Positions 16,505 through 24,638 of a stretch of 64,000 bases of DNA are shown here, one piece after another. How positions within the stretch are numbered: the first letter of the stretch is position 1; the number at the start of each line of letters is the position of its first letter. The notes below the pieces were generated by a model. That model searched no databases, was not told the origin of the DNA, and saw only the letters and a list, made by a program, of their open reading frames with translations. Made by a program: the position numbers and the translations under genes. Origin of the DNA: Hymenobacter negativus (GTDB taxonomy: Bacteria; Bacteroidota; Bacteroidia; Cytophagales; Hymenobacteraceae); the NCBI RefSeq assembly GCF_016056375.1, contig NZ_JAEDAE010000012.1:62001-126000 (forward strand). The letters are read 5' to 3'.

Positions 16505-17431
16505 TTAAAACCCGAACAGATTCCCCTGCACCGGCTGCGGAATGATGTGCGGCGGCGGCACCACAATGCCCGTCAGGATGCGGATTTTCTCCAATAAGTA
16601 TTGGGTAAGCACCGGCGCGTGCCGCACGTCCTTCTGGTGGATGAAGAAGTACACTTCGTGCACACCCTGCGCCACCCAGGCGGCAATGCGCTCGGCCCAG
16701 GCATCGGCGCGGTGGTAGTCGGTACTATGCAGGCCGTGGCCATTGAAGCGGATAAAGGCGGTGGGCGTGGTCAGGCGCAAGGGCAGCACGTCGCGCCGGC
16801 CGGCCACGTCGGTTATCACCAGCGTTTTATTGAGGGCTTCGAGGGTGGCGAACACGGCATCGGCCAAAACCTTATCGGCAAACCAGCGCGGGTGGCGCAG
16901 CTCCACGGCCAGCGGTACGGTTTCGGGGAAGTCGAGCAGGAAGCGTTCCAGGCGCGGCAAATGCTCGGGGCCGAAGTGCGGCGGCAGCTGCAAAAAGGCC
17001 CAGCCCAGGTTCTCGCCCAGCCCTTCGAAGGCCCGCGCCGTGGTTACCACCAGGTCATCAGCCTGGAATAACTCCCGCTCGTGGCTGATGCTGCGCGGCA
17101 GCTTGGGGCAGAATTTAAAGCCGGAATCCGGCCCTACGGCCTCGCGCCAGCGCCGCACGGTGGCGGCATCCGGGATGCGGTAGTGCGTAGTATTCAGCTC
17201 AATGCTGTTGAACTGCTGCGCATAATAGCGCAGGTAGTCGGGCTCCTTGATGCCGGCCGGGAAGTACGTGCCCAGCCATTCCTTATTCGTCCAGATGGGG
17301 CAGCCGACGTAGAGGCGGGCCGGCGCGGGTTGCGTGGGCCGGGCGCGGGCCAGTACCCGGGCCGTTTCGGGGTGGTCGGGCGGCAGGCTGAAATTAACGT
17401 AGCGAAGGTCGGGCAGGCGGCCAAAATCCAT
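16505..17431 (-). CDS. DUF72 domain-containing protein
   Basis: 308-residue TIM-barrel protein of the DUF72 family. The ATG at 17431 was chosen because a TAnnTTTG box lies 4 bp upstream of it; an open frame continues to 17536 but crosses that box. Family motifs are RLYVGCPIWTNKEWLGTYFPA at the first strand, YAQQFNSIELNTTHYRIP, FKFCPKLPRSISHE, LGWAFLQLPPHF, VPLAVELRHPRWF and FIRFNGHG. DUF72 proteins have no agreed function. It is convergent with the esterase gene. Confidence 0.9.
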   Translation of the reverse strand: MDFGRLPDLRYVNFSLPPDHPETARVLARARPTQPAPARLYVGCPIWTNKEWLGTYFPAGIKEPDYLRYYAQQFNSIELNTTHYRIPDAATVRRWREAVGPDSGFKFCPKLPRSISHERELFQADDLVVTTARAFEGLGENLGWAFLQLPPHFGPEHLPRLERFLLDFPETVPLAVELRHPRWFADKVLADAVFATLEALNKTLVITDVAGRRDVLPLRLTTPTAFIRFNGHGLHSTDYHRADAWAERIAAWVAQGVHEVYFFIHQKDVRHAPVLTQYLLEKIRILTGIVVPPPHIIPQPVQGNLFGF

Positions 17432-17435
17432 GGGG

Positions 17436-17443
17436 CAAAGGTA
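17436..17443 (-). promoter_or_regulatory. -7 box (TACCTTTG) of the DUF72 gene
   Basis: An exact match to the Bacteroidota -7 consensus TAnnTTTG on the minus strand, 4 bp upstream of the ATG. No convincing -33 TTG was found at the expected distance. A leaderless or nearly leaderless mRNA would result. Confidence 0.5.
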
Positions 17444-17746
17444 GGGTTGGGGCCCCGGTGGCGGGCTAATGCTCTTACGACAAAAACCGGACTTTTGCAA
17501 CCCGGCTTCGAAGGTAGTCGCCGCGCCGATGCCCAAATTTTATACCCGCCGCATAATCTAATTTTTGCACCTGCGCAATGGCAAAGGCCTCATTCGGCAA
17601 AATATACTTTGAGACAACCTCACGGCTACTTTTCCGGCCAACATGAAGATTAATTAAATGCAAGTTTTCTAAATAAAGGTCAATTTTTAACCTAATTCGG
17701 TTAGTAGAGGTCAGCAAATTTTTAGCATTGCTCAAATGGATGGGTC

Positions 17747-17754
17747 TATGTTTG
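17747..17754 (+). promoter_or_regulatory. -7 box (TATGTTTG) of the RlpA-like gene
   Basis: An exact TAnnTTTG match 24 bp upstream of the ATG at 17779. A TTG at 17728-17730 lies 16 bp upstream, shorter than the usual 19-20 bp, so the -33 element is doubtful. Confidence 0.4.
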
Positions 17755-17778
17755 TCCTGCTCACCATCTGCAAATCGC

Positions 17779-18666
17779 ATGATTTTATTTCGCCGCCTAC
17801 AAGTACTCGTCCTTTCCAGTTGCTTCTTTTTTCTGCTGACTTTGCTGGGCGCTTCGGCGCGCACCGCCCCCGGTACCACCAAAGCAGTTCCCGCCACTAG
17901 CACCGCCACCACGGTGCTGCGCGGCCGGGCCTCCTGGTATGGCAGTTACTTCCAAGGCCGGCGCACCACCAGCGGCGAGCGCTACAACCGCTTCAAATAC
18001 ACCTGCGCCCACAAAACCTTGCCCTTCGGCACCCGCCTGCGGGTCACGAATGTGAAGAATGGCAAGTCGGTTATCGTGCGCGTTACCGACCGCGGCCCGT
18101 TCCGCCACCAGCGCATCCTCGACTTATCCGAAGCCGCCGCCAAGCCCCTGGGCGTAGTTGATTGCGGCGCTACTACCGTTGTGGCCGAAGTAGTGGCCCC
18201 CGAAACGCCCCTCGGCCCCGCTTCTACCCCCGAAAACCTGGCCGCCCTCTTCGCCGCCGACCCCAACCCCGATGCTGCGTTCACGACCTACACAGTAACC
18301 CCGGACGCCCGCATCAGCCCCGCTGATTCGGCAGCCCGGGTAGCTGCCACGGCCACGCTCATCGCCGCTTCCACCAGCACCAAAGCCGAGGTTATCACTT
18401 CTACCGAATCGGTGAACTGCCCGGCGGGCTTTCTCATTCAGGCTGGCTCTTTCATTGATGCCGCCAATGCCCAGTCGGTGCAGGCCCGTATCAAGTCGCT
18501 GATGCCCGAGCTCAACGTGACGATTTCCCAGGATTTGCTCGATGGCCGTCAGCGCAGCCGCGTGCTCGTGGGCCAGTTTGGCGAGCGCCCCGAGGCCGAG
18601 GCCGTGCGCCAGCAATTACTGGTCTGGGGCATCGGCGGACTGGTACGCGAAGTCGCCCTTCGATAA
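17779..18666 (+). CDS. rlpA: RlpA-like septal ring lytic transglycosylase with SPOR domain
   Basis: 295 residues from the ATG at 17779. The N-terminus is hydrophobic (LQVLVLSSCFFFLLTLLGASA); LSSC could be a lipobox, but cleavage after ASA is equally possible. The double-psi beta-barrel follows (GRASWYGSYFQGRRTTSGE, CAHKTLPFGTRLRVTN, RVTDRGPF, ILDLSEAAAKPLG) with the Asp of DRGPF that is needed for activity in RlpA. A Thr/Ala-rich linker of about 100 residues leads to a C-terminal SPOR domain (GFLIQAGSFIDAANAQSV ... SRVLVGQFGERPEAEAV) that binds denuded peptidoglycan at septa. Expected role: glycan cleavage at division sites. Confidence 0.93.
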   Translation: MILFRRLQVLVLSSCFFFLLTLLGASARTAPGTTKAVPATSTATTVLRGRASWYGSYFQGRRTTSGERYNRFKYTCAHKTLPFGTRLRVTNVKNGKSVIVRVTDRGPFRHQRILDLSEAAAKPLGVVDCGATTVVAEVVAPETPLGPASTPENLAALFAADPNPDAAFTTYTVTPDARISPADSAARVAATATLIAASTSTKAEVITSTESVNCPAGFLIQAGSFIDAANAQSVQARIKSLMPELNVTISQDLLDGRQRSRVLVGQFGERPEAEAVRQQLLVWGIGGLVREVALR

Positions 18667-18676
18667 CAGTAGACTA

Positions 18677-18827
18677 GCCGCATAGCGGCGGCATGTTTGT
18701 AGCAAACCAACCGCAACCGGTAAAAGCCGCGTAGCGGCGACAGAATCCAGCAGGAATTTCTGTCGCCGCTACGCGGCTTTTGTTCTTTCTTCAGTACCGA
18801 CCTACAAACCTGTCGCCGCGCTGCGGC
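18677..18827. repeat. Nested palindromic REP-like element
   Basis: The inner pair is perfect: arms of 24 bp at 18722-18745 and 18758-18781, a 12-bp loop, each arm containing the mini-hairpin GCCGC-GTA-GCGGC. Outside it lies a second inverted pair, GCCGCATAGCGGC...GTTTGTAG (18677-18702) and its inverse CTACAAAC...GCCGCGCTGCGGC (18802-18827). So four copies of one hairpin unit stand in a mirrored arrangement between the RlpA and acylase genes. GTAG/CTAC feet occur in both pairs. Confidence 0.8.
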
Positions 18828-18871
18828 TCCGGGCCGTAGCTTGCGTTCGGAAATCCAATCCATTATCTGCC

Positions 18872-21307
18872 ATGATAAAAGCCATACTGGCGCTGGCCGC
18901 GTGCCTCACCCTCGTTTGGGTGCTGAATACCAAGCAGGGCAACCTGCCGCCCTTCGGCAAGCTGCTGAGCCCGTACCGAGGCTTCTGGCAAAACGGCGAG
19001 CGGCCCGAGGATTTCCCGGCTCAGCAGAAGCTGGAAATCGCGGGCCTGCAACAGCCCGTGACGGTGCGTTACGACGACCGCCGCGTGCCGCACATCTTCG
19101 CCCAGAACGACCACGACCTGTACCTGGCGCAGGGCTACCTCACGGCCCGCGACCGGCTCTGGCAAATGGATTTCGTGGCGCACGTAGCGGCCGGGCGCTT
19201 GGCCGAAATTGTGGGGCCAGAGCGACTGGAGACGGACCGGTTTTTCCGGCGCATGGGCCTGGGCTTCGGGGCGCAGAAATCGGTGGCCGCCGTGCTGGCC
19301 GACCCGGTGACCCGCGTGGTGGCGCAATCTTATTCCGACGGCATCAACGCCTACATCAATAGCCTCACGCCCGCCACCTATCCGTTTGAATACAAGCTAC
19401 TCGACTACGCGCCCGAACCCTGGGAGCCGCTGAAAAGCGCCCTCATTCTCAAATACATGGCCTTTGACCTGACGGGCCGCTCCGACGACCTGCGCATGAG
19501 CAACGCCCTGCGCAAGTACGGCCCGGCGGTGATGCGCGACCTGTTTCCGGACTACCCCACCCGCGAAGACCCGGTGATTCCGGTGGGCACAGCCCTGGAT
19601 TTTAAGCCGCTGGCCACGCCACCCGTGCCGCCGGCTTTTGTGGCAGCCGAGGCGCCGTATGCGCCCAACCAGGAACCCTCGCGCGACCTGGGTTCCAACA
19701 ACTTCGCCGTGAGCGGGGCCCGCTCGGCCACCGGCTTCCCGATGCTGGCCAACGACCCGCACCTGCAGCTCAACCTGCCCAGCATCTGGTACCAGGTGCA
19801 GATGACCGCGCCGGGCGTGAACGTATACGGCGTGAGCATTCCGGGCGCGCCGCTGGCCATCATCGGCTTTAACGAGCAGGTGGCCTGGGGCGTGACCAAC
19901 ACCTACGCTGACGTGCTGGACTGGTACCAGGTACAGTTTCGCGATGCCCGCAAGCTGGAATACTGGCACGCCGGCCGCTGGAAGCCCGTGCGCCGCGTGG
20001 TGGAGCACATCAAAGTACGCGGGCAGGCCGACCGGCTCGATACCGTGCTATACACCCACCACGGCCCGGTGGTGTATGACCACGCCGAGAAGCCCTTTCT
20101 GCCGCAGACTCCTATCGGCTACGCGGCCCGCTGGACGGCCCACGATGCGGCCAACGAGTTTAAGACGTTTTACCAGCTCAACCGCGCCCGCACCTACGCC
20201 GACTACACCACCGCGCTGGCCAGCTACGGCGCGCCGGCCCAGAACTTCGTGTTTGCCGATGCTGGCCAGGACATTGCCATTTGGCCCAACGGCCGCCTAC
20301 CACTGAAATGGCACGAGCAGGGCAAGTACCTGCTCGATGGCCGCGACCCGGCCCAGGACTGGCAGGGCTGGATTCCGGCCGCCCAGAACCCCCACGCCAA
20401 GAATCCGTCCCGGGGCTTCGTGTCGTCGGCCAACCAGTCGTCGGTGCGCCCGCAGGACTACCCGTATTATATGAACTGGGATTATGGCTCGTCGGAGCGC
20501 GGCCGGCGCATCAACCAGCGCCTGGGCCAGATGCCCCGCGTGACGGCTGACAGCCTGCGCCTGCTCCAGAACGACGTGCTTGGCCTGAATGCCCAACTAA
20601 TGCTGCCGCGCATGCTGGCGCTGGCCGGCCCCGCGCCCGCCACCACGCCCGAGGGCCAGGCGCTGGCCGCCCTGCGCGCCTGGAACTACCAATACACGGC
20701 CGAGGCTGTGGGGCCGAGCCTGTTTGAGCTGTGGTACGACAACTTGGTGAAGCGCCTCTGGGACGACGACTTCCCCCTCGACCCCAAAGGCCCGGCCTAC
20801 CGCTACCCCGCCCGCGACCGTACCAACAATCTGATTTTGAAAGAAGACAGCAGCCGCTGGATTGACGACCGCCGCACCCGCGCCCGCGAAACCCTGCCCC
20901 TGCTAGCCCGCCAAAGCCTGCGCTGGGCCGTGGACAGCCTCACCCGCAAGTACGGCGCGCAAAGTCCCAAATGGCGCTGGGCCAGCCAGAAAAGCACCGA
21001 CATTCTGCACCTGCTCAAACTTCCCGGCTTCGGGCAGATGGACGTGGACTGCGGCGGCGGCTCCGGCATCGTGAACGCCACCACCGAGCGCAACGGCCCC
21101 AGCTGGCGTATGGTGGTGGCCCTGGGCCCGCAGGTGCGCGCCTACGGCGTGTACCCCGGCGGCCAGAGCGGCAACCCCGGCTCACCCTTCTACAGCAACC
21201 TGCTGGAAACCTGGCGCGTGGGCCAGCTCGACGAGCTGGTATTCCTGCGCAGCGCGGAAGTGCCGAATGCGCGAGTGACTACAGCGTGGACGCTGCAAGC
21301 GAAGTAA
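18872..21307 (+). CDS. Penicillin acylase family protein (Ntn hydrolase)
   Basis: 811-residue precursor of a heterodimeric N-terminal-nucleophile amidase. A signal peptide/anchor is at residues 1-19 (MIKAILALAACLTLVWVLN). The alpha part has RVPHIFAQNDHDLYLAQGYL and ARDRLWQMD. The autocatalytic site is DLGSNNFAVSG: cleavage before Ser275 would free the beta-chain nucleophile. Downstream motifs are NDPHLQLNLPSIWYQ and the oxyanion/Asn region GFNEQVAWGVTN. Likely periplasmic; family members hydrolyse penicillins, acyl-homoserine lactones or other N-acyl compounds, and the substrate here is unknown. The gene stands alone, with REP-like DNA upstream. Confidence 0.93.
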   Translation: MIKAILALAACLTLVWVLNTKQGNLPPFGKLLSPYRGFWQNGERPEDFPAQQKLEIAGLQQPVTVRYDDRRVPHIFAQNDHDLYLAQGYLTARDRLWQMDFVAHVAAGRLAEIVGPERLETDRFFRRMGLGFGAQKSVAAVLADPVTRVVAQSYSDGINAYINSLTPATYPFEYKLLDYAPEPWEPLKSALILKYMAFDLTGRSDDLRMSNALRKYGPAVMRDLFPDYPTREDPVIPVGTALDFKPLATPPVPPAFVAAEAPYAPNQEPSRDLGSNNFAVSGARSATGFPMLANDPHLQLNLPSIWYQVQMTAPGVNVYGVSIPGAPLAIIGFNEQVAWGVTNTYADVLDWYQVQFRDARKLEYWHAGRWKPVRRVVEHIKVRGQADRLDTVLYTHHGPVVYDHAEKPFLPQTPIGYAARWTAHDAANEFKTFYQLNRARTYADYTTALASYGAPAQNFVFADAGQDIAIWPNGRLPLKWHEQGKYLLDGRDPAQDWQGWIPAAQNPHAKNPSRGFVSSANQSSVRPQDYPYYMNWDYGSSERGRRINQRLGQMPRVTADSLRLLQNDVLGLNAQLMLPRMLALAGPAPATTPEGQALAALRAWNYQYTAEAVGPSLFELWYDNLVKRLWDDDFPLDPKGPAYRYPARDRTNNLILKEDSSRWIDDRRTRARETLPLLARQSLRWAVDSLTRKYGAQSPKWRWASQKSTDILHLLKLPGFGQMDVDCGGGSGIVNATTERNGPSWRMVVALGPQVRAYGVYPGGQSGNPGSPFYSNLLETWRVGQLDELVFLRSAEVPNARVTTAWTLQAK

Positions 21308-21361
21308 TTTGACTAAAAATCAGCTATTGAAGCAATATGGCCAGACAGCCTTAGCTGCTAA

Positions 21362-21369
21362 TAAATTTG
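21362..21369 (+). promoter_or_regulatory. -7 box (TAAATTTG) of the triple-TonB gene
   Basis: An exact TAnnTTTG match 4 bp before the ATG at 21374, the same near-leaderless geometry seen at several other genes here. No -33 TTG at a proper distance was found. Confidence 0.5.
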
Positions 21370-21373
21370 CGGC

Positions 21374-22498
21374 ATGGATACCCGCACTCTCTTCAACATC
21401 CTTGGCAGCAAGCATTCCCAGCGGCTATGGCTGCTGCTGGTGCTGGCGTTACTAACTACCCGCCCCGCCGCTGCCCAATACTACGGCCAGTATGCCGTCG
21501 ATACCACCCAGATATTCAACTACGTGGACCAGATGCCCACCCTACCCGGCGGGGGCGGCAACCTGGCCCTGGTGAAGGCTGTGCAGCAGCACCTCCAGCT
21601 GCCGGTAGAAGTACGCGAGGGCCGCACCGAAGGCCGGGTGTTCGTGCGCGTTGTGGTGGGGGTGAGTGGTGTGGCCCGGCAAGCGGCCGTGGTGCAGTCG
21701 CTCAGCCCCGCCTGCGATGCCGCCGCGCTGGCCGCCGTGAAGCGCATGCCGCGCCTGCTGCCGGGCCGCTACCAGGGCCAGCCGGTGGCGGTGCTGCTCA
21801 CGGTGCCGGTCATGTTCCTGTCGCCGCGCCACGTATTTGCCAGCACGGAGGTTTCCCGGCCGGCCCAGTTTCCCGGCGGCGATGCGGGACTGGAGCAGTA
21901 CCTGCAAAAGAACAAAACCACGCCCGCCGAAGTGAAACAGCGCGACCTCAAAGGCCGCGTGGTGGTGCGTTTCGTGCTCAAGCCTGACGGCCGCGTAGGC
22001 GCCAGCGAAGTTATCAACTCCCTCTGTCCCAGCTGCGACGACGAAGCCCTGCGCCTCGTGCGCGGCTTTCCGCGCTGGCAGCCCGCCCTGGGCTACGACG
22101 ACCAGCCCGTGGCCATGTATCAAGTGGTCAACATCTGGTTCAGCCCGCCCGCGCCGCCCAGCGGGCAGGCTGCGCCGGTGCCCGAAAACCAGGTTTACAG
22201 CCAGGTTGAGCAGATGCCCGTGCTGCCCGGCCGTAGCGGCTCCGCTGGTCTGCAAGCCGCCCTGCAGGAGCTGATTGAGTACCCTGAGCGCGCCCCCAGC
22301 GGCGAGGGCCAGGTCAGCTTCGTGGTGGAGCCCGATGGTCGCGTCACGCGCCCGGTGATGCTCAAGCCCATCAACAGCGCGATGGACGAGGCCGTGCTGG
22401 CGGCCGCCCTGCGCCTGCCCCGCTTCGAGCCCGGACGCCACAACGGCCAGCCGGTAGCCGTGCGCCTGGCCGTACCAGTCCTGATTGATATTCGCTAA
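21374..22498 (+). CDS. Secreted protein with three tandem TonB C-terminal-like domains
   Basis: 374 residues. A signal peptide (RLWLLLVLALLTTRPAAAQ) is followed by three repeats of about 110 residues. Each begins with a Y/F-x-x-V-[ED]QMP-type or equivalent start and ends in a TonB_C core: FVRVVVGVSGVARQAAVVQS, VVRFVLKPDGRVGASEVINS and QVSFVVEPDGRVTRPVMLKP. Each contains a [DE]xA(A/V)LxAxxxxPR(F/L)xPG-like helix. Unlike a true energy transducer there is no proline-rich spacer and no retained N-terminal anchor, so it should be periplasmic. It may bind TonB boxes, but that is inference. Promoter at 21362; shared terminator at 22537. Confidence 0.85.
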   Translation: MDTRTLFNILGSKHSQRLWLLLVLALLTTRPAAAQYYGQYAVDTTQIFNYVDQMPTLPGGGGNLALVKAVQQHLQLPVEVREGRTEGRVFVRVVVGVSGVARQAAVVQSLSPACDAAALAAVKRMPRLLPGRYQGQPVAVLLTVPVMFLSPRHVFASTEVSRPAQFPGGDAGLEQYLQKNKTTPAEVKQRDLKGRVVVRFVLKPDGRVGASEVINSLCPSCDDEALRLVRGFPRWQPALGYDDQPVAMYQVVNIWFSPPAPPSGQAAPVPENQVYSQVEQMPVLPGRSGSAGLQAALQELIEYPERAPSGEGQVSFVVEPDGRVTRPVMLKPINSAMDEAVLAAALRLPRFEPGRHNGQPVAVRLAVPVLIDIR

Positions 22499-22536
22499 AC
22501 AGCTTTTTCGTCGAGAATCAGCATCTTAAGCACACA

Positions 22537-22570
22537 GAAAAGGCGGCCCTCCGTAGAAGGCCGCCTTTTC
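22537..22570. terminator. Bidirectional terminator between convergent genes
   Basis: GAAAAGGCGGCC (22537-22548) and GGCCGCCTTTTC (22559-22570) form a 12-bp perfect stem with A/T tracts on both sides. It serves the triple-TonB gene on plus and the small anchored protein on minus. Confidence 0.9.
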
Positions 22571-22619
22571 CGTATCACACAGGAAATCCACTGTTTTACA
22601 GCAGAAAGCCGGCAATTAT

Positions 22620-22859
22620 TTAGTCGTGGTTGGCGCGGTTGATGAGCACTACCGTCACGGCCGCGATGGCGGCAATGCCGAGCACCATCTGCGTGGGCGT
22701 GAAGCGCTGAGCGGCTTTGCGCAGCAGCACGCCGCCGTTTTTCAGCAGGTCGTCTACGTGCTCGGTCTTGCCCTGAAATACGTGGTAGGCACTCTCGAAA
22801 GTACGGGCAAGGTCTTCGGGCAGGATGTCTTCGAGTTGTTTTTCGATTTGCGCTTCCAT
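22620..22859 (-). CDS. Small C-terminally anchored membrane protein
   Basis: 79 residues from the ATG at 22859. A soluble helical N-terminal part (MEAQIEKQLEDILPEDLART, then HVFQGKTEHVDDLLKNGGVLL) is followed by a single C-terminal membrane helix (MVLGIAAIAAVTVVLIN) and a short tail NRANHD, a tail-anchor layout. The last residues before the helix (RFTPTQMVLG) resemble the TQK/TQM-VVGG segment of the disordered protein at 28168, perhaps a common membrane module in this organism. Function unknown. An in-frame ATG at 22898 is possible but adds a poor leader. Confidence 0.72.
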   Translation of the reverse strand: MEAQIEKQLEDILPEDLARTFESAYHVFQGKTEHVDDLLKNGGVLLRKAAQRFTPTQMVLGIAAIAAVTVVLINRANHD

Positions 22860-23045
22860 AAAGCTGGGTCTTGAGAAGGGAGAGGTGAAAGAGGGCAATT
22901 ACCGCCCCGGATTCGCTGTACGGAAAAGCGCGGAGCGGGGCTGCCTTTTTTCATTTCCCCAAGCCAGCCAACAAACAATACCCAAACCCAAAACCCTCAT
23001 TATCAACATTATTCATTCACGCAAATTGCCTGACAATTCCCGAAT

Positions 23046-24623
23046 TTACTCCACCACCACAATGCGGGAGCCGGTGCGCCGGTCCTCCCGCACCTGGCAG
23101 TAATAAGCGCCGGGAGCCAGTCCGTGCAGGTCCACGGGCAGCAGCTGGGAGCCGCGGGGCAGCACCTGGTCCACGGCTCGGCGCACCTCGCGGCCCAGCG
23201 CATCCAGCACCACAATCTGGACGTGTCCGCCGGCGCTTTCGTAGGCCACGGTAGTGCGGCCGTCGCGCGCTACCGGGTTGGGGTATACCGTGAAATCAGC
23301 TACCTCGGCCGCCGAAGCGGTGGCAGTGACGGCGCCGGGCCGCAGCACCGGCACGTAGGTAAACGACTGCCCAAAGAGTTGCGTGAGCGTAGTTGGCGTC
23401 ACCTGGAACCAGTCTTTGAGGATGCTGGTGTAGATGCTGCGGAAGTCGAACTGCATGGGAATGTTGTCGTTGACGCCGGCATTGGTGGGCAACGTGGGGT
23501 TGGCTCCGTGCACAATGGGGTTCACCTTGGTGCCAAACACTAGCAGCGGAGCCGCCGCGCCGTGGTCGGTGCCGAAGCCCGAATTGGACCGGATGCGCCG
23601 CCCAAACTCCGAGAATGTCATGCCCACCACCCGGTCCTGAATGGCCAGCCGCCGCAGGTCGTCCTGGAAGGCATTCACGGCCTCCGCAATCTTGCCCAGC
23701 AGCGTGGCGTGGGTGCCCACGGTGGTGCTGCCCGTGCTGGGCACCTGCAGCGTGTGAGTATCGAAGCCGCCGAGCTGGCACACGTAGATGCGCGTGCTCA
23801 GGCCCCCGGCCACCAGTTGGGCCACTATTTTGAGTTGGTCGGCTAGCGAGTTCTGGCCCGCCGTGGGGTACAGCGGCGAGAGGTTCTGAGCCCGCCCAGC
23901 CGCCGCCTGAATGGCCGTGGTGTACACCTGCGTCTGGCTCACCACCTGCCGAATGAAGGTAAGCTCGTGCCCGGCCGGCGTGTTCGGCGCGGCATCCACG
24001 CCCCCGCTAAGTAGTTGATAGAAAGACGACGTACTGGCAATGGCCATGCCCATGTTCACGGTGGGGCCCTGCACGCAGTTGCTCACCACCGAGCCAATGC
24101 TGATGGCCAGCGGGTCGGGGTTTGCGGTGCTGGGGTAGCCGGTGGGGTAGCCCGGAAACTCGCTGTCGAGGTAGCGGCCGGCCCAGCCGGTTGTCCAGGT
24201 CACGTTCGAGTCGGAGCCCGAAGTCCAGATATCGGTGGCCCGGAAGTGCGAGAAGTTGGGGTTGGGGTAGCCCACGCTCTGCACCACGCCCAGCTTGCCG
24301 TTCTGGTACAGGTTCTGGAGCGAGGCCATGGCCGGGTGAATGCCGGTAGCCGTGGTGAGCGGCAGCACCTGCGCCTGCGGCAGCGCAATGTTGCTGCGGG
24401 CCGCCAGCAGGGCCGGGTACTGGTCCAAGGGAATAATCATGTTCAGCCCATCATTACCGCCTTGCAGCTGAATGATGACCAGCACCTTATCCGTAACCGT
24501 GGTGGCATTGGTAAGGGCCGCCAGCTGGGCCGAATACCCGTAGGCGCCAATGGGCAGCCCGCTCAAAAAAGCAGTACCAACCGAGGCCGCAGCTGTAGTC
24601 TGTAGAAATTCGCGACGTTTCAT
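23046..24623 (-). CDS. DUF1501 protein with type IX secretion sorting domain
   Basis: 525 residues. The N-terminus MKRREFLQTTAAASVGTAFL is a signal of Tat type (RREFL), usual for DUF1501. The DUF1501 core has VLVIIQLQGGNDGLNMIIP, a metal-type/sulfatase-like motif, and GMTFSEFGRRIRSN plus GTDHGAAAPLLVFG. From about residue 445 a T9SS type A sorting domain follows (FTVYPNPVARDGRTTV ... VLDALGREVRR ... LAPGAYYCQV). This predicts passage through the outer membrane and attachment or release there. The DUF1800 gene lies 15 bp upstream on the same strand; the two families are usually paired, and their function is unknown. Confidence 0.92.
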   Translation of the reverse strand: MKRREFLQTTAAASVGTAFLSGLPIGAYGYSAQLAALTNATTVTDKVLVIIQLQGGNDGLNMIIPLDQYPALLAARSNIALPQAQVLPLTTATGIHPAMASLQNLYQNGKLGVVQSVGYPNPNFSHFRATDIWTSGSDSNVTWTTGWAGRYLDSEFPGYPTGYPSTANPDPLAISIGSVVSNCVQGPTVNMGMAIASTSSFYQLLSGGVDAAPNTPAGHELTFIRQVVSQTQVYTTAIQAAAGRAQNLSPLYPTAGQNSLADQLKIVAQLVAGGLSTRIYVCQLGGFDTHTLQVPSTGSTTVGTHATLLGKIAEAVNAFQDDLRRLAIQDRVVGMTFSEFGRRIRSNSGFGTDHGAAAPLLVFGTKVNPIVHGANPTLPTNAGVNDNIPMQFDFRSIYTSILKDWFQVTPTTLTQLFGQSFTYVPVLRPGAVTATASAAEVADFTVYPNPVARDGRTTVAYESAGGHVQIVVLDALGREVRRAVDQVLPRGSQLLPVDLHGLAPGAYYCQVREDRRTGSRIVVVE

Positions 24624-24638
24624 GGGAATCGGTTGGCG

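Larger units (their letters stand above)
17432..17778. other. 347-bp AT-rich intergenic region between divergent genes
   Basis: It holds the -7 box of the DUF72 gene at 17443-17436 and of the RlpA-like gene at 17747-17754. A short hairpin TAACC-TAATTC-GGTTA lies near 17689-17704. The region is clearly more AT-rich than its neighbours. No further coding sequence is supported. Confidence 0.5.
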
